Source: Mycobacterium sp. Root265
GTDB lineage: Bacteria > Actinomycetota > Actinomycetes > Mycobacteriales > Mycobacteriaceae
Reading direction: 5' to 3'
Assembly (NCBI RefSeq): GCF_001428895.1
Contig: NZ_LMJA01000001.1
Span: forward strand, 627,200 to 691,199
Length of the DNA: 64,000 nt
Shown: positions 16,139-24,922 of the stretch, one piece after another
How the letters are laid out: every line of letters starts with the position of its first letter
Numbering within the stretch: the first letter of the stretch is position 1
The notes under the pieces: model-generated
Database searches by the model: none
What the model saw: only the letters and a program-made list of their open reading frames with translations
Told to the model about the DNA's origin: nothing
Program-made: the position numbers and the translations under genes

Positions 16139-17926
16139 GTGACCTACGACACAATCATCCGCGGGGGCCGCTGGTTCGACGGGACGGGTGCGCCGTCGGC
16201 GCTCCGCAACATCGGCATCCGCGACGGCCAGGTCGCCGCGATCTCCGCCGAAGCCCTGGACGAAACCGGCTGCCCCCAGATCCTCGATGCCGCCGGGAAA
16301 TGGGTGCTGCCCGGCATGCTCGACATCCACACCCACTACGACATCGAGGTGCTCGGCCTACCGTCGCTGCCCGAGTCACTGCGCCATGGCGTCACCACGG
16401 TGATGCTCGGCTCGTGCTCACTGTCGACCGTGCACGTCGGTGGCGCCGACGCCGGGGATCTCTTCGGCCGGGTCGAGGCCATCCCCCGCGAATTCGTGAT
16501 CGACACCGTCGACCGGAACAAGACCTGGACCGGGGCCGAGCAGTATGTCGAGGCCCTGGAGTCGCTGCCGCTGGGGCCCAACCTCGCGGCGTTCATCGGC
16601 CACTCCGATATGCGTACCGCGGTGATGGGCCTGGACCGCGCCACCCGCAGACGGCACCGACCGACCCGGCGCGAGCAGGCCCGAATGGAAGCCATGCTCA
16701 CCGAGGCGCTGGACGCCGGATTCGTCGGAATGTCCTCGCAACAACTGCTTTTCGACAAGATCGACGGAGACGTCTGCCGCTCGCGAACGCTGCCGTCCAC
16801 CTACGCCGGCCCACGCGAGCTACGCCGACTCAAGTCCTTGCTGCGTCGCGCCGGCCGGGTGCTGCAGTCCGGGCCGGATATCCAGAACCCGGTCAACCTG
16901 GCCTCACAGCTGGCCCAGTCGCTGGGCGTCTTCCGCAATCCGCTCAAGACCAGCCTGCTGTCCGCGGCAGACATCAAGGCCAATCCGCACGCCATCAAGC
17001 TGCTGGGCCCGCTGGCCCGGGTCATCAATGCCCTGGGCGGCAACTTCCGCTGGCAACACCTGCCGGTCCCGTTCGAGGTCTACGCCGACGGTATCGACCT
17101 GGTGGTGTTCGAGGAGTTCGGTGCCGGTGCCGCCGCACTACACCTGCGCGATGAAGTGGCGCGCAACGATCTGCTGCGAGATGAGTTGTATCGCAGGCAG
17201 TTCCGCAAAGACTACGAGAACCGTTTCGGTGTCCGGGTCTGGCAGCGCGACTTCCATGACGCCGAGATCGTGGGCTGCCCGGACAGCACGGTCATCGGCA
17301 GCTCCTTCGGTCAGGTGGGCCTGGACCGCGGCGTGCACCCGGTGGACGCATTCCTGGATCTGGTGCTTGAGCACGGACAAGCCCTGCGCTGGCGTACCAC
17401 CATCTCCAACCACCGGCCCGACGTGCTCAAGAAGCTGGCCCGCGAACCCGGCATTCAGCTCGGATTCTCCGACGTCGGCGCGCACCTGCGGAACATGGCG
17501 TTCTACAACATGGGTCTGCGGCTGCTCAAGCACGTGCGTGACGCCGAGAACGCGGGCAAGCCGTTCATGACGATCGAGCAGGCCGTGCACCGGCTCACCG
17601 GCGAGTTGGCCGACTGGTACCGGCTCGATGCCGGGCATCTGCGTATCGGGGACCGCGCCGACGTGGTCATCGTCGACCCCGCCCGGTTGGACGCCTCCCT
17701 GGAGGCCTACGCCGAGGAACCCGTCGACTGCTACGGCGGGCTGCCCAGGATGGTCAACCGCAACGACGACACCGTCAGCGCCGTGCTGGTGGGCGGGCGC
17801 GCGGTGTTCCTCGATGGCCGCCCGACCGACCTGCTCGGCAACCAGCGCACCGGGCGATTCCTGCGGGCGGCACACCGCTCCCCCGCACTGCCCACCGACA
17901 AGAGCGAATTGGCACGTGTCAGCTGA
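16139..17926 (+). CDS. N-acyl-D-amino-acid deacylase-like amidohydrolase
   Basis: This 595-aa metal-dependent amidohydrolase has the N-terminal beta-domain TIIRGGRWFDGTG, metal-binding HTHYD (LDIHTHYDIE), and the C-terminal LRIGDRADVVIVDPARLD that closes the composite domain. It is nearest to D-aminoacylase/dihydroorotase-like enzymes, which cleave N-acyl or cyclic amide bonds. The GTG start is fixed by the promoter spacing. The stop lies inside the next gene (11-bp overlap), so it is co-translated with a limonene-epoxide-hydrolase-like protein. Its substrate is unknown. Confidence 0.85.
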   Translation: MTYDTIIRGGRWFDGTGAPSALRNIGIRDGQVAAISAEALDETGCPQILDAAGKWVLPGMLDIHTHYDIEVLGLPSLPESLRHGVTTVMLGSCSLSTVHVGGADAGDLFGRVEAIPREFVIDTVDRNKTWTGAEQYVEALESLPLGPNLAAFIGHSDMRTAVMGLDRATRRRHRPTRREQARMEAMLTEALDAGFVGMSSQQLLFDKIDGDVCRSRTLPSTYAGPRELRRLKSLLRRAGRVLQSGPDIQNPVNLASQLAQSLGVFRNPLKTSLLSAADIKANPHAIKLLGPLARVINALGGNFRWQHLPVPFEVYADGIDLVVFEEFGAGAAALHLRDEVARNDLLRDELYRRQFRKDYENRFGVRVWQRDFHDAEIVGCPDSTVIGSSFGQVGLDRGVHPVDAFLDLVLEHGQALRWRTTISNHRPDVLKKLAREPGIQLGFSDVGAHLRNMAFYNMGLRLLKHVRDAENAGKPFMTIEQAVHRLTGELADWYRLDAGHLRIGDRADVVIVDPARLDASLEAYAEEPVDCYGGLPRMVNRNDDTVSAVLVGGRAVFLDGRPTDLLGNQRTGRFLRAAHRSPALPTDKSELARVS

Positions 17927-18422
17927 CCAGGACGGTCGAGCGCCGCAGAGGGATATCGCTCCTCCCGGTCGAGCGCAGCGAGGGGAAATTGAAACCGTCC
18001 TGGGCATGTGGCGGGCGCTGTCCGCGCGCGACTGGGATCAGGTGAAGACCCACCTCGCGCCCGATTGCATCTACGCGGACATGCCGGTGGGCCCCGCCGC
18101 CGCGGCGCGCGGCCCCGAGGACATCATCAAGCGGCTCAAGATCGGCCTCGAGGTCCTGTCCGGCTACGAAAACCACGACGGGTTGCTGGTCGCCGACGGA
18201 CCGAACGTCATGTACGAGCATTCCGAGACCTGGACGTGGCCGACCGGTGAGGTCGCTCAGTTGCGCTTCGTCACCGTGCACGAGGTCGTCGACGACAGGA
18301 TCACCATCTGGAAGGACTACTGGGACATGAGCGCGCTGGCCAACTTCGCGCCGCCGAACTGGCTGGCCGACTTCGCCACCGCCGACATGTCCTGGGTGTA
18401 CGACGCGACAGATCTGCTCTGA
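17916..18422 (+). CDS. Limonene-1,2-epoxide hydrolase/SnoaL-like protein
   Basis: This 168-aa NTF2-like fold protein has the segments WRALSARDWDQVKTHLAPDCIY and DDRITIWKDYWD, as in limonene-epoxide hydrolases such as mycobacterial EphG. Those enzymes open small epoxides using an Asp-Arg-Asp triad; I cannot fix all three residues here, so a SnoaL-type non-hydrolase role remains possible. The first 30 residues are a poorly conserved extension. GTG 17916 overlaps the amidohydrolase stop by 11 bp. A P450 gene follows 30 bp after, and epoxide formation and opening would be a natural pairing. Confidence 0.75.
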   Translation: MSADQDGRAPQRDIAPPGRAQRGEIETVLGMWRALSARDWDQVKTHLAPDCIYADMPVGPAAAARGPEDIIKRLKIGLEVLSGYENHDGLLVADGPNVMYEHSETWTWPTGEVAQLRFVTVHEVVDDRITIWKDYWDMSALANFAPPNWLADFATADMSWVYDATDLL

Positions 18423-18434
18423 GGACCGCGGTCC
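18423..18434. promoter_or_regulatory. Perfect 12-bp palindrome before the P450 gene
   Basis: GGACCGCGGTCC is a perfect palindrome placed just upstream of the TAGACT element and the P450 start. It could be a regulator site, but GC-rich palindromes of this length also arise by chance. Confidence 0.3.
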
Positions 18435-18439
18435 GCGCC

Positions 18440-18445
18440 TAGACT
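18440..18445 (+). promoter_or_regulatory. Putative -10 (TAGACT) for leaderless P450 gene
   Basis: TAGACT fits TANNNT and ends 7 nt before GTG 18453. The P450 may therefore be transcribed separately from the two genes before it. Confidence 0.45.
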
Positions 18446-18452
18446 CATACAC

Positions 18453-19808
18453 GTGACCGAGATCGCGTTGCCGCCCGGGCCACCGCTGCCGCCAGGCATC
18501 CAGGCCGCGCTGCTGATGAAGTTCTGGCCCCGGTTCGTCTCGACCTGCCGCCGCCGTTACGGGGACGTGTTCACGCTGCGGGTGGCCTCCATGGGCACCC
18601 TGATCTACCTGGCCCGGCCCGACGACATCAAGACCGTGTTCGGTGGCGACCCGGCGGTCTACCACGCGGGCGAGGCGAACTCGATGCTCGCCGGACTGTT
18701 GGGCTCCAGCTCGGTACTGGTCGTCGACGACGAGGAACACCGCGACCGCCGGCGGCTCATGCTGGCGCCCTTCCGCCGCGAGGCAGTGACCCGTCAGACC
18801 GGACTGATCGCCGCGATCGCGGCGGACAACATCGCGGGCTGGCCGGTCGGCCGTAGCTTCGCGGTGGGCCCGAGGATGTCCGAGATCACGCTTGAGGTGA
18901 TCCTGCGGACCGTCATCGGCGCCACCGACGAACACCGGCTGGCGCAGTTGCGCGCCATCATGCCGAAACTGCTCAGCGTCGGGGTCTGGGAGTCGTTGGC
19001 GATCAACACCCCGGGCCTGCAACGCCTGGCGCCGTGGCGCCCGTTCCGGGATCGCCTGCGGGAGGCCGACCGTCTGCTCTACGCCGAAATCGCCGAGCGC
19101 CGGGCCGACCCGGAACTGGACAGCCGCACCGACGCGCTGGCCATGATGATCCGCGCCGGCGACATGACCGATGTCCAACTGCGCGATCAGCTGATGACCC
19201 TGCTGGTCGCCGGTCACGACACGACCGCGACCGCGCTGTCATGGGCGCTGGAACGGTTGACCCGGCACCCGGGGGTGCTGAGCAGGGCCGTGCACGCGGC
19301 GCGCGGCGGCACCGACGAGTACCTCGATGCCGTGTGCAAGGAGGTACTGCGGATCCGGCCGGTGGTGTTCGATGTCGGGCGCATCCTGACCGAGCCGACG
19401 GAGGTCGCCGGCTACCGGCTGCCCGCGGGGGTGATGGTGGCTCCGGGCATCGGACTGGTACACCGCGACGCCGGCCAGTACGCCGATCCCGATCGATTCG
19501 ACCCGGACCGGATGCTCGGCGCCTCGCTGGGACCGACGACGTGGCTGCCGTTCGGCGGCGGCAATCGCCGATGCCTCGGCGCGAATTTCGCCTTGGTGGA
19601 GATGGCGGTCGTGCTGCGCGAGGTGCTGCGCCGCGTCGATCTGCACACCAGCACCGCTCGTGCCGAGCGCCCACGGGTCAAGGGCGTCATCCTCATCCCG
19701 CACCGCGGCGCCCGGATCCGCGCCAAGGCGGTCCACACCGCACCGGTGGCGTCATGCCCGCATCACGAGAGCGCCGATGTTCGAACCGGACTGGCACGGG
19801 GTACGTGA
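18453..19808 (+). CDS. Cytochrome P450 (CYP135/137/138-like)
   Basis: This 451-aa P450 has Cys374 in the heme loop PFGGGNRRCLGAN, I-helix AGHDTT (253-258) and ExxR at E297-R300. The Pro-rich N-terminus (LPPGPPLPPG) and general layout recall mycobacterial CYP135-138 rather than CYP124. No function is established for that group. The last 20 residues are an unusual polar tail (VASCPHHESADVRTG). It lies after the amidohydrolase and epoxide-hydrolase-like genes and may work with them. Redox partners are not in this window. Confidence 0.9.
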   Translation: MTEIALPPGPPLPPGIQAALLMKFWPRFVSTCRRRYGDVFTLRVASMGTLIYLARPDDIKTVFGGDPAVYHAGEANSMLAGLLGSSSVLVVDDEEHRDRRRLMLAPFRREAVTRQTGLIAAIAADNIAGWPVGRSFAVGPRMSEITLEVILRTVIGATDEHRLAQLRAIMPKLLSVGVWESLAINTPGLQRLAPWRPFRDRLREADRLLYAEIAERRADPELDSRTDALAMMIRAGDMTDVQLRDQLMTLLVAGHDTTATALSWALERLTRHPGVLSRAVHAARGGTDEYLDAVCKEVLRIRPVVFDVGRILTEPTEVAGYRLPAGVMVAPGIGLVHRDAGQYADPDRFDPDRMLGASLGPTTWLPFGGGNRRCLGANFALVEMAVVLREVLRRVDLHTSTARAERPRVKGVILIPHRGARIRAKAVHTAPVASCPHHESADVRTGLARGT

Positions 19809-19867
19809 TACCAGCTGAGGCCCGCAGCATCCTGGCTGTGGACCAGCTGAAATCTCCGGAGGTCCCC

Positions 19868-20374
19868 GTGACATTTCCGTTCGCTCGGCGGCTGCGTTCG
19901 CTCGCCGTCACACTGTTCGCCTCCGGGCTGATATTGGGTATCGCCGGCGCCCCAACGGCGGTGGCCGACGACCGGCTCCAGTTCACCGGTACCACCCTGT
20001 CGGGTGCCCCCTTCGACGGCGCGAGCTTGCAGGGCAAGCCTGCGGTGCTGTGGTTCTGGACGCCGTGGTGCCCGTTCTGCAACCAGGAGGCGCCCACCGT
20101 CAGCAAGGTGGCGGCGGCCAACCCGGACGTGACGTTCGTCGGGGTGGCGGCGCGCTCCGATGTCGGCGCCATGCAGGAATTCGTCACGCGCTACAACCTC
20201 GGCTTCACCAACCTCAACGACGCCGACGGGTCCCTGTGGACGAAGTTCAATGTGCCCTGGCAGCCGGCCTATCTTTTCGTCACGGCCGACGGCACATCGA
20301 GTTTCGTGAACAACCCGACCTCGGCGATGTCGGAGCAGGATCTGGCGGCCCGGGTCAGCGCACTCACCGCCTAG
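19868..20374 (+). CDS. mpt53: Secreted thioredoxin-fold oxidoreductase MPT53 (DsbE)
   Basis: This 168-aa secreted disulfide oxidoreductase closely follows M. tuberculosis MPT53 (Rv2878c): RLQFTGTTLSGAPFDGASLQ and the active site WCPFC (C68, C71). A signal peptide covers 1-33, with cleavage near AVA-DD. It is thought to oxidise cysteines of exported proteins. GTG 19868 has a good ribosome site (GGAGG). The stop TAG touches the ATG of the CcdA-family gene, as in M. tuberculosis (Rv2877c). Together they form an extracytoplasmic redox pair. Confidence 0.92.
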   Translation: MTFPFARRLRSLAVTLFASGLILGIAGAPTAVADDRLQFTGTTLSGAPFDGASLQGKPAVLWFWTPWCPFCNQEAPTVSKVAAANPDVTFVGVAARSDVGAMQEFVTRYNLGFTNLNDADGSLWTKFNVPWQPAYLFVTADGTSSFVNNPTSAMSEQDLAARVSALTA

Positions 20375-21241
20375 ATGGAAGGTGATCTGCTCGGTCTGGC
20401 GTTCGGGGCCGGGTTGATCGCGGCGGTCAACCCGTGCGGGTTCGCCATGCTGCCCGGCTATCTCAGTCTGGTCATTCAGCCCGATGTGGGCACCGGACGG
20501 GCGGTCGGGCGCGCCGTGACCGCGACGGCCGCCATGACGCTCGGCGTGCTGGTGGTGTTCGCCGCGTTCGGGGCGCTCACGGTGTCCGTTGCGTCCACGG
20601 TCCAGCAATACGTGCCGTTCGCCACCGTGCTGATCGGCGTCGCACTCGTCGTTCTCGGCGGGTGGCTGCTGCTCGGGAGATCGCTCAAGCTGCCGGTGCA
20701 ACCGGGGTCGCGGTGGGCACCGACCGCGCGCGTCGGATCGATGCTCGGATACGGGGTCGGGTTCGCGCTGGCGTCACTGTCCTGCACGGTCGGGCCGTTC
20801 CTGGCGGTGACCGCCGGCGCAGCCCGCTCGGCGTCATGGCGCGACAGCGTGCTGGTCTACCTGGCGTATGCGGGCGGCTTCGCGGTGATCGTCGGGGCGC
20901 TGGCGGTCTCCACCGCACTGGCCAGTTCCGCGTTGCTCGACCGGATCCGCCGAATACTGCCGTACGTCAACAGGATCAGCGGCGCCCTGCTCATCGTGGT
21001 GGGTGCGTACGTGGCGTACTACGGCGTCTACGAGATCCGGCTCTTCCACGGCGCCGGCGACCCCGCCGACCCGGTGGTCGGCGCGGCGGGGCGCCTACAG
21101 GGGGCGCTGGCCGGCTGGGTGCACGACCACGGTGGATGGCCTTGGCTGGCACTGCTTCTGGTGGTACTGGCGCCGGCGGTGGCGATCGGAGTCAGCCGGC
21201 GAGCAGCACGGTCCCGGCGACGATCAGCGACGCAACTTTGA
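20375..21241 (+). CDS. CcdA/DsbD-family membrane thiol transporter (Rv2877c-like)
   Basis: This 288-aa polytopic protein has about six to seven helices and two helix-embedded cysteines, C21 (AAVNPCGFAMLPGYL) and C137 (LASLSCTVGPF). This is the CcdA arrangement for carrying electrons from cytosolic thioredoxin to an exported thiol protein. Its ATG directly follows the MPT53 stop, so MPT53 is the likely partner. The 3' end overlaps the convergent membrane gene by 50 bp. An older annotation of the M. tuberculosis homologue as MerT-like mercury transport is less likely. Confidence 0.88.
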   Translation: MEGDLLGLAFGAGLIAAVNPCGFAMLPGYLSLVIQPDVGTGRAVGRAVTATAAMTLGVLVVFAAFGALTVSVASTVQQYVPFATVLIGVALVVLGGWLLLGRSLKLPVQPGSRWAPTARVGSMLGYGVGFALASLSCTVGPFLAVTAGAARSASWRDSVLVYLAYAGGFAVIVGALAVSTALASSALLDRIRRILPYVNRISGALLIVVGAYVAYYGVYEIRLFHGAGDPADPVVGAAGRLQGALAGWVHDHGGWPWLALLLVVLAPAVAIGVSRRAARSRRRSATQL

Positions 21242-21626
21242 TCAGCTCCAGGACGACATAGACATGGTGGGCCCGGGACCGGGGTAGCTGGGCGACCGGA
21301 CCGGCGGCCAGCACCGCATCGGCGCGTCTGCTCAAAAGTGGTCGTACGACGGTCAACTGGGCAATCAGCGCGAGAGCGGCGATGACGCCCGCGATCAGCG
21401 CCGGGCGGGGCGGAGCCGCCGACACCAGCGCGACGGCGACAGCGGTGGCCAACACCACCTCGACAGCGTTGAGCGCACGGAAGACCACCCGGCCGATACC
21501 GAGCCCGATCTGCAGCGTCACGCCGGGTGCCCGGAACTTCAGCGGGGCCTCGAGGAACGAGATGGCCAGCACCATGCCGAGCCACACGAAGGTCAGCGCG
21601 GCGCCGACCGCCGAAGCAACGGTCAA
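21192..21626 (-). CDS. Hypothetical four-helix membrane protein
   Basis: This 144-aa protein has four hydrophobic segments and the motif FVWLGMVLAISFLEAPLKF near the N-terminus. I do not assign a family. The TTG start at 21626 overlaps the upstream stop (TTGA), so it is co-translated with the carboxymuconolactone-decarboxylase-like gene. Both genes sit behind a KstR-type operator at 22137-22150. Function unknown. Confidence 0.72.
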   Translation of the reverse strand: MTVASAVGAALTFVWLGMVLAISFLEAPLKFRAPGVTLQIGLGIGRVVFRALNAVEVVLATAVAVALVSAAPPRPALIAGVIAALALIAQLTVVRPLLSRRADAVLAAGPVAQLPRSRAHHVYVVLELIKVASLIVAGTVLLAG

Positions 21627-22105
21627 AGCGTGATCTTGCAGGACTGGCCGATGTCGAGGGTGCGCAGCATCCGGCCCATGCCCAGCCACATGGCGCACGA
21701 GAGGGCAAGGTCGGTCAGCAGCTCATCGCTGAACTGGGCGCGACACCGCTCCCAGAATTCGTCGTCATCACGCAGGCCGGTGTGATCGCCGGCGAAACGC
21801 TCGGCGAACTCCGCGGCGACGCGCTCCTGCTCGCTGTAGCCCGGCCAGGTGCGCCACACGGCGGCGTGGTCGTAGAGGTCTTCGTCGACGCCGGCCTCGA
21901 TCCCCGCCGAGTCACGCGTGTTCTGGCAGACCACGCACTCGTTGTCCAGGGCGATCACCATCCTGGCCAGTTCCCGCACCCGCATGGGCAGCCGGTTCTT
22001 GTTGTAGACGGCGTGGGTGAATCCGGCCATCGCGACACCGATGTCGGGTGACTTGGTGATCCACGCGGCGGCATCGTCGTCAGCGAAATCTCCGATACGG
22101 CTCAT
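21623..22105 (-). CDS. Carboxymuconolactone decarboxylase/AhpD-like protein
   Basis: This 160-aa all-helical protein has the motif ECVVCQNTRDSA. The pair C57-C60 matches the redox CxxC of AhpD-like proteins, but the usual CxxCxxxH histidine is an Arg here. It may be a peroxidase-type reductase or a decarboxylase-related protein. It heads a two-gene operon with a membrane protein. The KstR-type operator 32 bp upstream suggests induction during sterol breakdown. Confidence 0.84.
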   Translation of the reverse strand: MSRIGDFADDDAAAWITKSPDIGVAMAGFTHAVYNKNRLPMRVRELARMVIALDNECVVCQNTRDSAGIEAGVDEDLYDHAAVWRTWPGYSEQERVAAEFAERFAGDHTGLRDDDEFWERCRAQFSDELLTDLALSCAMWLGMGRMLRTLDIGQSCKITL

Positions 22106-22136
22106 GGAAACGAAGATACGCCCGATGACCTCGAAT

Positions 22137-22150
22137 TGGAACGTGTTCTA
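22137..22150. promoter_or_regulatory. KstR-type operator (TGGAACGTGTTCTA)
   Basis: This 14-mer fits the KstR consensus TnnAACnnGTTnnA. It lies 32 bp before the CMD-like gene on the minus strand and touches the 3' end of the MFS gene. KstR represses cholesterol-catabolism genes in mycobacteria. Confidence 0.65.
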
Positions 22151-24214
22151 GTTTTTTGGACCGGCCGCAGCGGTCAGCTCAGCACGGTCTTCGACCCATT
22201 GCGGCTGCAGCACCATCCGGTGCGCGATGCGTTCCAGCGCGGCCTCGACCTGCAGCCGATCCGGCCGCCCCTGGCGATCCGGCGCGGTCTCGTCGATGCC
22301 CGTCACCCCGGCAAGCCGGTCTACCAACTTGCTGACCAAGGCGTCGATCGCCACGCCCACCTGGTGCGCGCCGGCCTGCGTCAGCCACAGCTGATCCCCG
22401 GTGCGCAGCGCATAGCCGGTCTCCACCAACCGGTCGAAGGCCGGCTCCAACACCTCCGGTGGCAGCCGTCGCAGTTCGGCAATCTGGCTCAGTGTCGCCG
22501 AACCGTACACCTGGCTGTGCCGGTAGATCTGGACCACCGCCCACAACCTGGCCACGTCGAGTTCACAGCCCGGATACTCGGTCAGCCTGCGCAACCGGAT
22601 ATCGGGCGAGTCCCGGAAAACCCTGGCCACCGCGATCTCCAGGATCTCATCGGAGGTTTCGGGTGCGGGCATCCCGAAGCCTTCGCCGAGATCGGAGGCC
22701 GAGACCGCATCCATTTCGCGCAGCGGGATCTCCTTGAGGAACAACGAGACCACGAATCCGACCAGGGCCACCGGGGCCGCACACAGGAACACCAGCCCCA
22801 GCGAATCCGCGTACGCCTCGATGATCGGCGCGGCCATTTCGGGCGGCAACTCGCGCAACGCCTGCGGGGACTCGGCGGCGATCGGCGGTGCCCCGCTGAT
22901 GGCCAGCGCATCCGCGATCCGCCCGGACAGGAAGTTGGCGAACAGCGACCCGAAAATCGCCGCCCCGAAGGAACTTCCGATGGTCCGGAAGAACGTGACA
23001 CCCGAGGTCGCCACCCCCAGATCGGAGAAGTTCGCGGTGTTCTGCACCACCAGGACCAGCACCTGCATGCACAAGCCGATACCGGAGCCCAGCACGAACA
23101 GGTACAGCGACTGCATCCAGAACGCCGTCTGCGCGTCCATCGTCGACAACAGCAGGAAGCCGACGACCATGATGGCAGTACCGGCGACGGGGAAAATCTT
23201 GTAACGACCGGTGCGCCCGACGATCGAACCGCTGCCGATCGAGGTGATCAGCATGCCGGCCACCATCGGCAAGGTGCGCAGACCGGACACCGTCGCCGAT
23301 ACCCCGTCGACGAACTGCATGAACGTCGGCAGGAACGTCATGGCGCCCAGCATCGCGAAGCCGACGATGAACGCCAGCACGCAGCACACCGAGAACACCT
23401 GTCCGGCGAACAGCCGGATCGGCAGAATCGGTTCCGTCGCATGCAGTTCCACCCGCACGAACGCCGCCAGCGCGATGAGCGATCCCACGAACAGCCCGAT
23501 GATCATCGGGGAGGTCCAGGCGTACTCGCCGCCGCCCCAACTGGTGGCCAGGGTCAGGCCGGAAGCGCCCAGACCGACCAGCGCGATGCCCGCGTAGTCG
23601 AGCACCGGCCGGGACTTGCGGGCCAGCGCCGGGATGGCAACCGTGGCGACCACGAACACCACCACGGCAACGGGAACGTTGATCCAGAACGCCCAGCGCC
23701 ACGACAGGTGATCGGTGAAGAAGCCGCCGAGCAGTGGCCCGATCACGGTGGTGACGCCGAAGACCGCCCCCAGTGCTCCCTGATAGCGGCCGCGATCGCG
23801 CAGCGGGATCACCTCGCCGATCACGGCCGTCGCGGTGACCATCAGAGCGCCGCCCCCGATGCCCTGCAGCGCTCGGGCGCCGACCAGCATCGACATCGAT
23901 CCGGCCAGCCCGCACAGCACCGAGCCGAACAGGAAGAAGACCACCGCCACCTGGAACACCGACTTGCGGCTGAACAGATCGCCCAGCTTGCCCACGACGG
24001 CAGTGGCGATCGTCGAGGCCAACAGGTAACTGGTGACCACCCAGGATTGGTGGCCCGCACCCCCGAGATCGGATACCACCGTCGGCAGCGCGGTGGCGAC
24101 GATGGTCTGGTCGAGCGCGGCAAGCAGCATGCCGAGCAGCACCGCGACGAAGATGATGTTGCGCCGCTGCGGACTGATCAGCGCACTCACCGTGCCGGTG
24201 TCAGCGGCCGTCAC
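22148..24214 (-). CDS. MFS drug/proton antiporter (EmrB/QacA type) with C-terminal winged-helix-like extension; Rv1877-like
   Basis: This 688-aa exporter belongs to the 14-helix DHA2 family: LDQTIVATALPTVVSDL (motif of helix 1), LGDLFSRKSVF (motif A) and LQGIGGGALM. About 180 residues follow the last helix, and their layout (SATLSQIAELRRLPPEVLEPAFDRLVETGYALR) looks like a MarR/PadR winged helix. Standard DHA2 proteins stop about 150-180 aa earlier. The length and the bfrA neighbour match M. tuberculosis Rv1877/Rv1876. It probably exports toxic compounds. A palindrome at 24246-24268 sits 31 bp upstream. Confidence 0.88.
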   Translation of the reverse strand: MTAADTGTVSALISPQRRNIIFVAVLLGMLLAALDQTIVATALPTVVSDLGGAGHQSWVVTSYLLASTIATAVVGKLGDLFSRKSVFQVAVVFFLFGSVLCGLAGSMSMLVGARALQGIGGGALMVTATAVIGEVIPLRDRGRYQGALGAVFGVTTVIGPLLGGFFTDHLSWRWAFWINVPVAVVVFVVATVAIPALARKSRPVLDYAGIALVGLGASGLTLATSWGGGEYAWTSPMIIGLFVGSLIALAAFVRVELHATEPILPIRLFAGQVFSVCCVLAFIVGFAMLGAMTFLPTFMQFVDGVSATVSGLRTLPMVAGMLITSIGSGSIVGRTGRYKIFPVAGTAIMVVGFLLLSTMDAQTAFWMQSLYLFVLGSGIGLCMQVLVLVVQNTANFSDLGVATSGVTFFRTIGSSFGAAIFGSLFANFLSGRIADALAISGAPPIAAESPQALRELPPEMAAPIIEAYADSLGLVFLCAAPVALVGFVVSLFLKEIPLREMDAVSASDLGEGFGMPAPETSDEILEIAVARVFRDSPDIRLRRLTEYPGCELDVARLWAVVQIYRHSQVYGSATLSQIAELRRLPPEVLEPAFDRLVETGYALRTGDQLWLTQAGAHQVGVAIDALVSKLVDRLAGVTGIDETAPDRQGRPDRLQVEAALERIAHRMVLQPQWVEDRAELTAAAGPKN

Positions 24215-24245
24215 AAATATCCTCGGTCCTCCCCGACCCAGCAGA

Positions 24246-24268
24246 ATATTAGCTTTGCTACCTAATAT
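24246..24268. promoter_or_regulatory. Inverted repeat upstream of the MFS exporter
   Basis: ATATTAG and CTAATAT form perfect 7-bp arms around a 9-nt centre. A second short repeat (TAGC-TTT-GCTA) is nested inside. This AT-rich palindrome in a GC-rich genome, in the 84-bp gap before the transporter, is a strong operator candidate. Confidence 0.6.
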
Positions 24269-24298
24269 ACGCGGGGGCCGGGTCCGCCGACCGCGCGG

Positions 24299-24790
24299 TT
24301 ACCCGGTACCCACGCTGGGCGGCCGCGACACGCACTGCGCGGAGTACAGCTCCTCGCCCAAGGTGTCCATCAACTGCAGCTGGGTTTCCAGGTAGTCGAT
24401 GTGACTTTCCTCGTCGGCGAGAATCGTCTCCAGGATGCCGGCCGAGGTGGCGTCCTGTTTCTCACGGCACATGACGACGCCGGGACGCAGCCTGGCCACC
24501 ACCTCATATTCGATCGCGAGGTCCGATTCGAACTGCTCGCGCAGGGTCTGGCCGACACGGAGCGAGAACAGCCGCTGATAGTTCGGCAGGCCGTCGAGGA
24601 GCAGAATCCGATCGGTGATCGTTTCCGCGTGACGCATTTCCTCGAATGATTCTTCCCGGGTGTGGCGGGCCAATTCGGTGAATCCCCAATTGTCCTGCAT
24701 CTTCGAATGCAGGAAATACTGGTTGATCGCCGTGAGTTCACTCGTCAGCTGCTCATTGAGCAGTTTGAGAACGTCTGGATCGCCTTGCAT
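24299..24790 (-). CDS. bfrA: Heme-containing bacterioferritin BfrA
   Basis: This 163-aa iron-storage subunit forms 24-mers that oxidise Fe(II) and store ferric mineral. Ferroxidase ligands are visible at E18, E51, H54, E94, E127 and H130, and the heme ligand is M52 (EEMRHAE). ATG 24790 has the ribosome site TAGGAGC. Its gene faces bfd across about 260 bp that contain two IdeR boxes. In M. tuberculosis, IdeR with iron activates bfrA. The Rv1877-like exporter follows downstream on the same strand. Confidence 0.95.
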   Translation of the reverse strand: MQGDPDVLKLLNEQLTSELTAINQYFLHSKMQDNWGFTELARHTREESFEEMRHAETITDRILLLDGLPNYQRLFSLRVGQTLREQFESDLAIEYEVVARLRPGVVMCREKQDATSAGILETILADEESHIDYLETQLQLMDTLGEELYSAQCVSRPPSVGTG

Positions 24791-24922
24791 GTCGCTCCTA
24801 GGCACCTGAGGGCTGGTCAAGTTTGTTAAAGCCGTGCGCCTCTGAATCTAGTCCAGTGGACAGGTGGCGGCGAGAGCGGCGACGGCGGTTCGGAGACATT
24901 TTTCAGACGGGTTCGGCGCGCC

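Noticed and set aside
22136-24265. Long open frame of about 709 codons on the plus strand opposite the MFS exporter
   Set aside because: It is rich in Gln, His, Arg and Asp with no domain, as expected for the antisense of a GC-rich membrane gene. The minus strand encodes a clear transporter.
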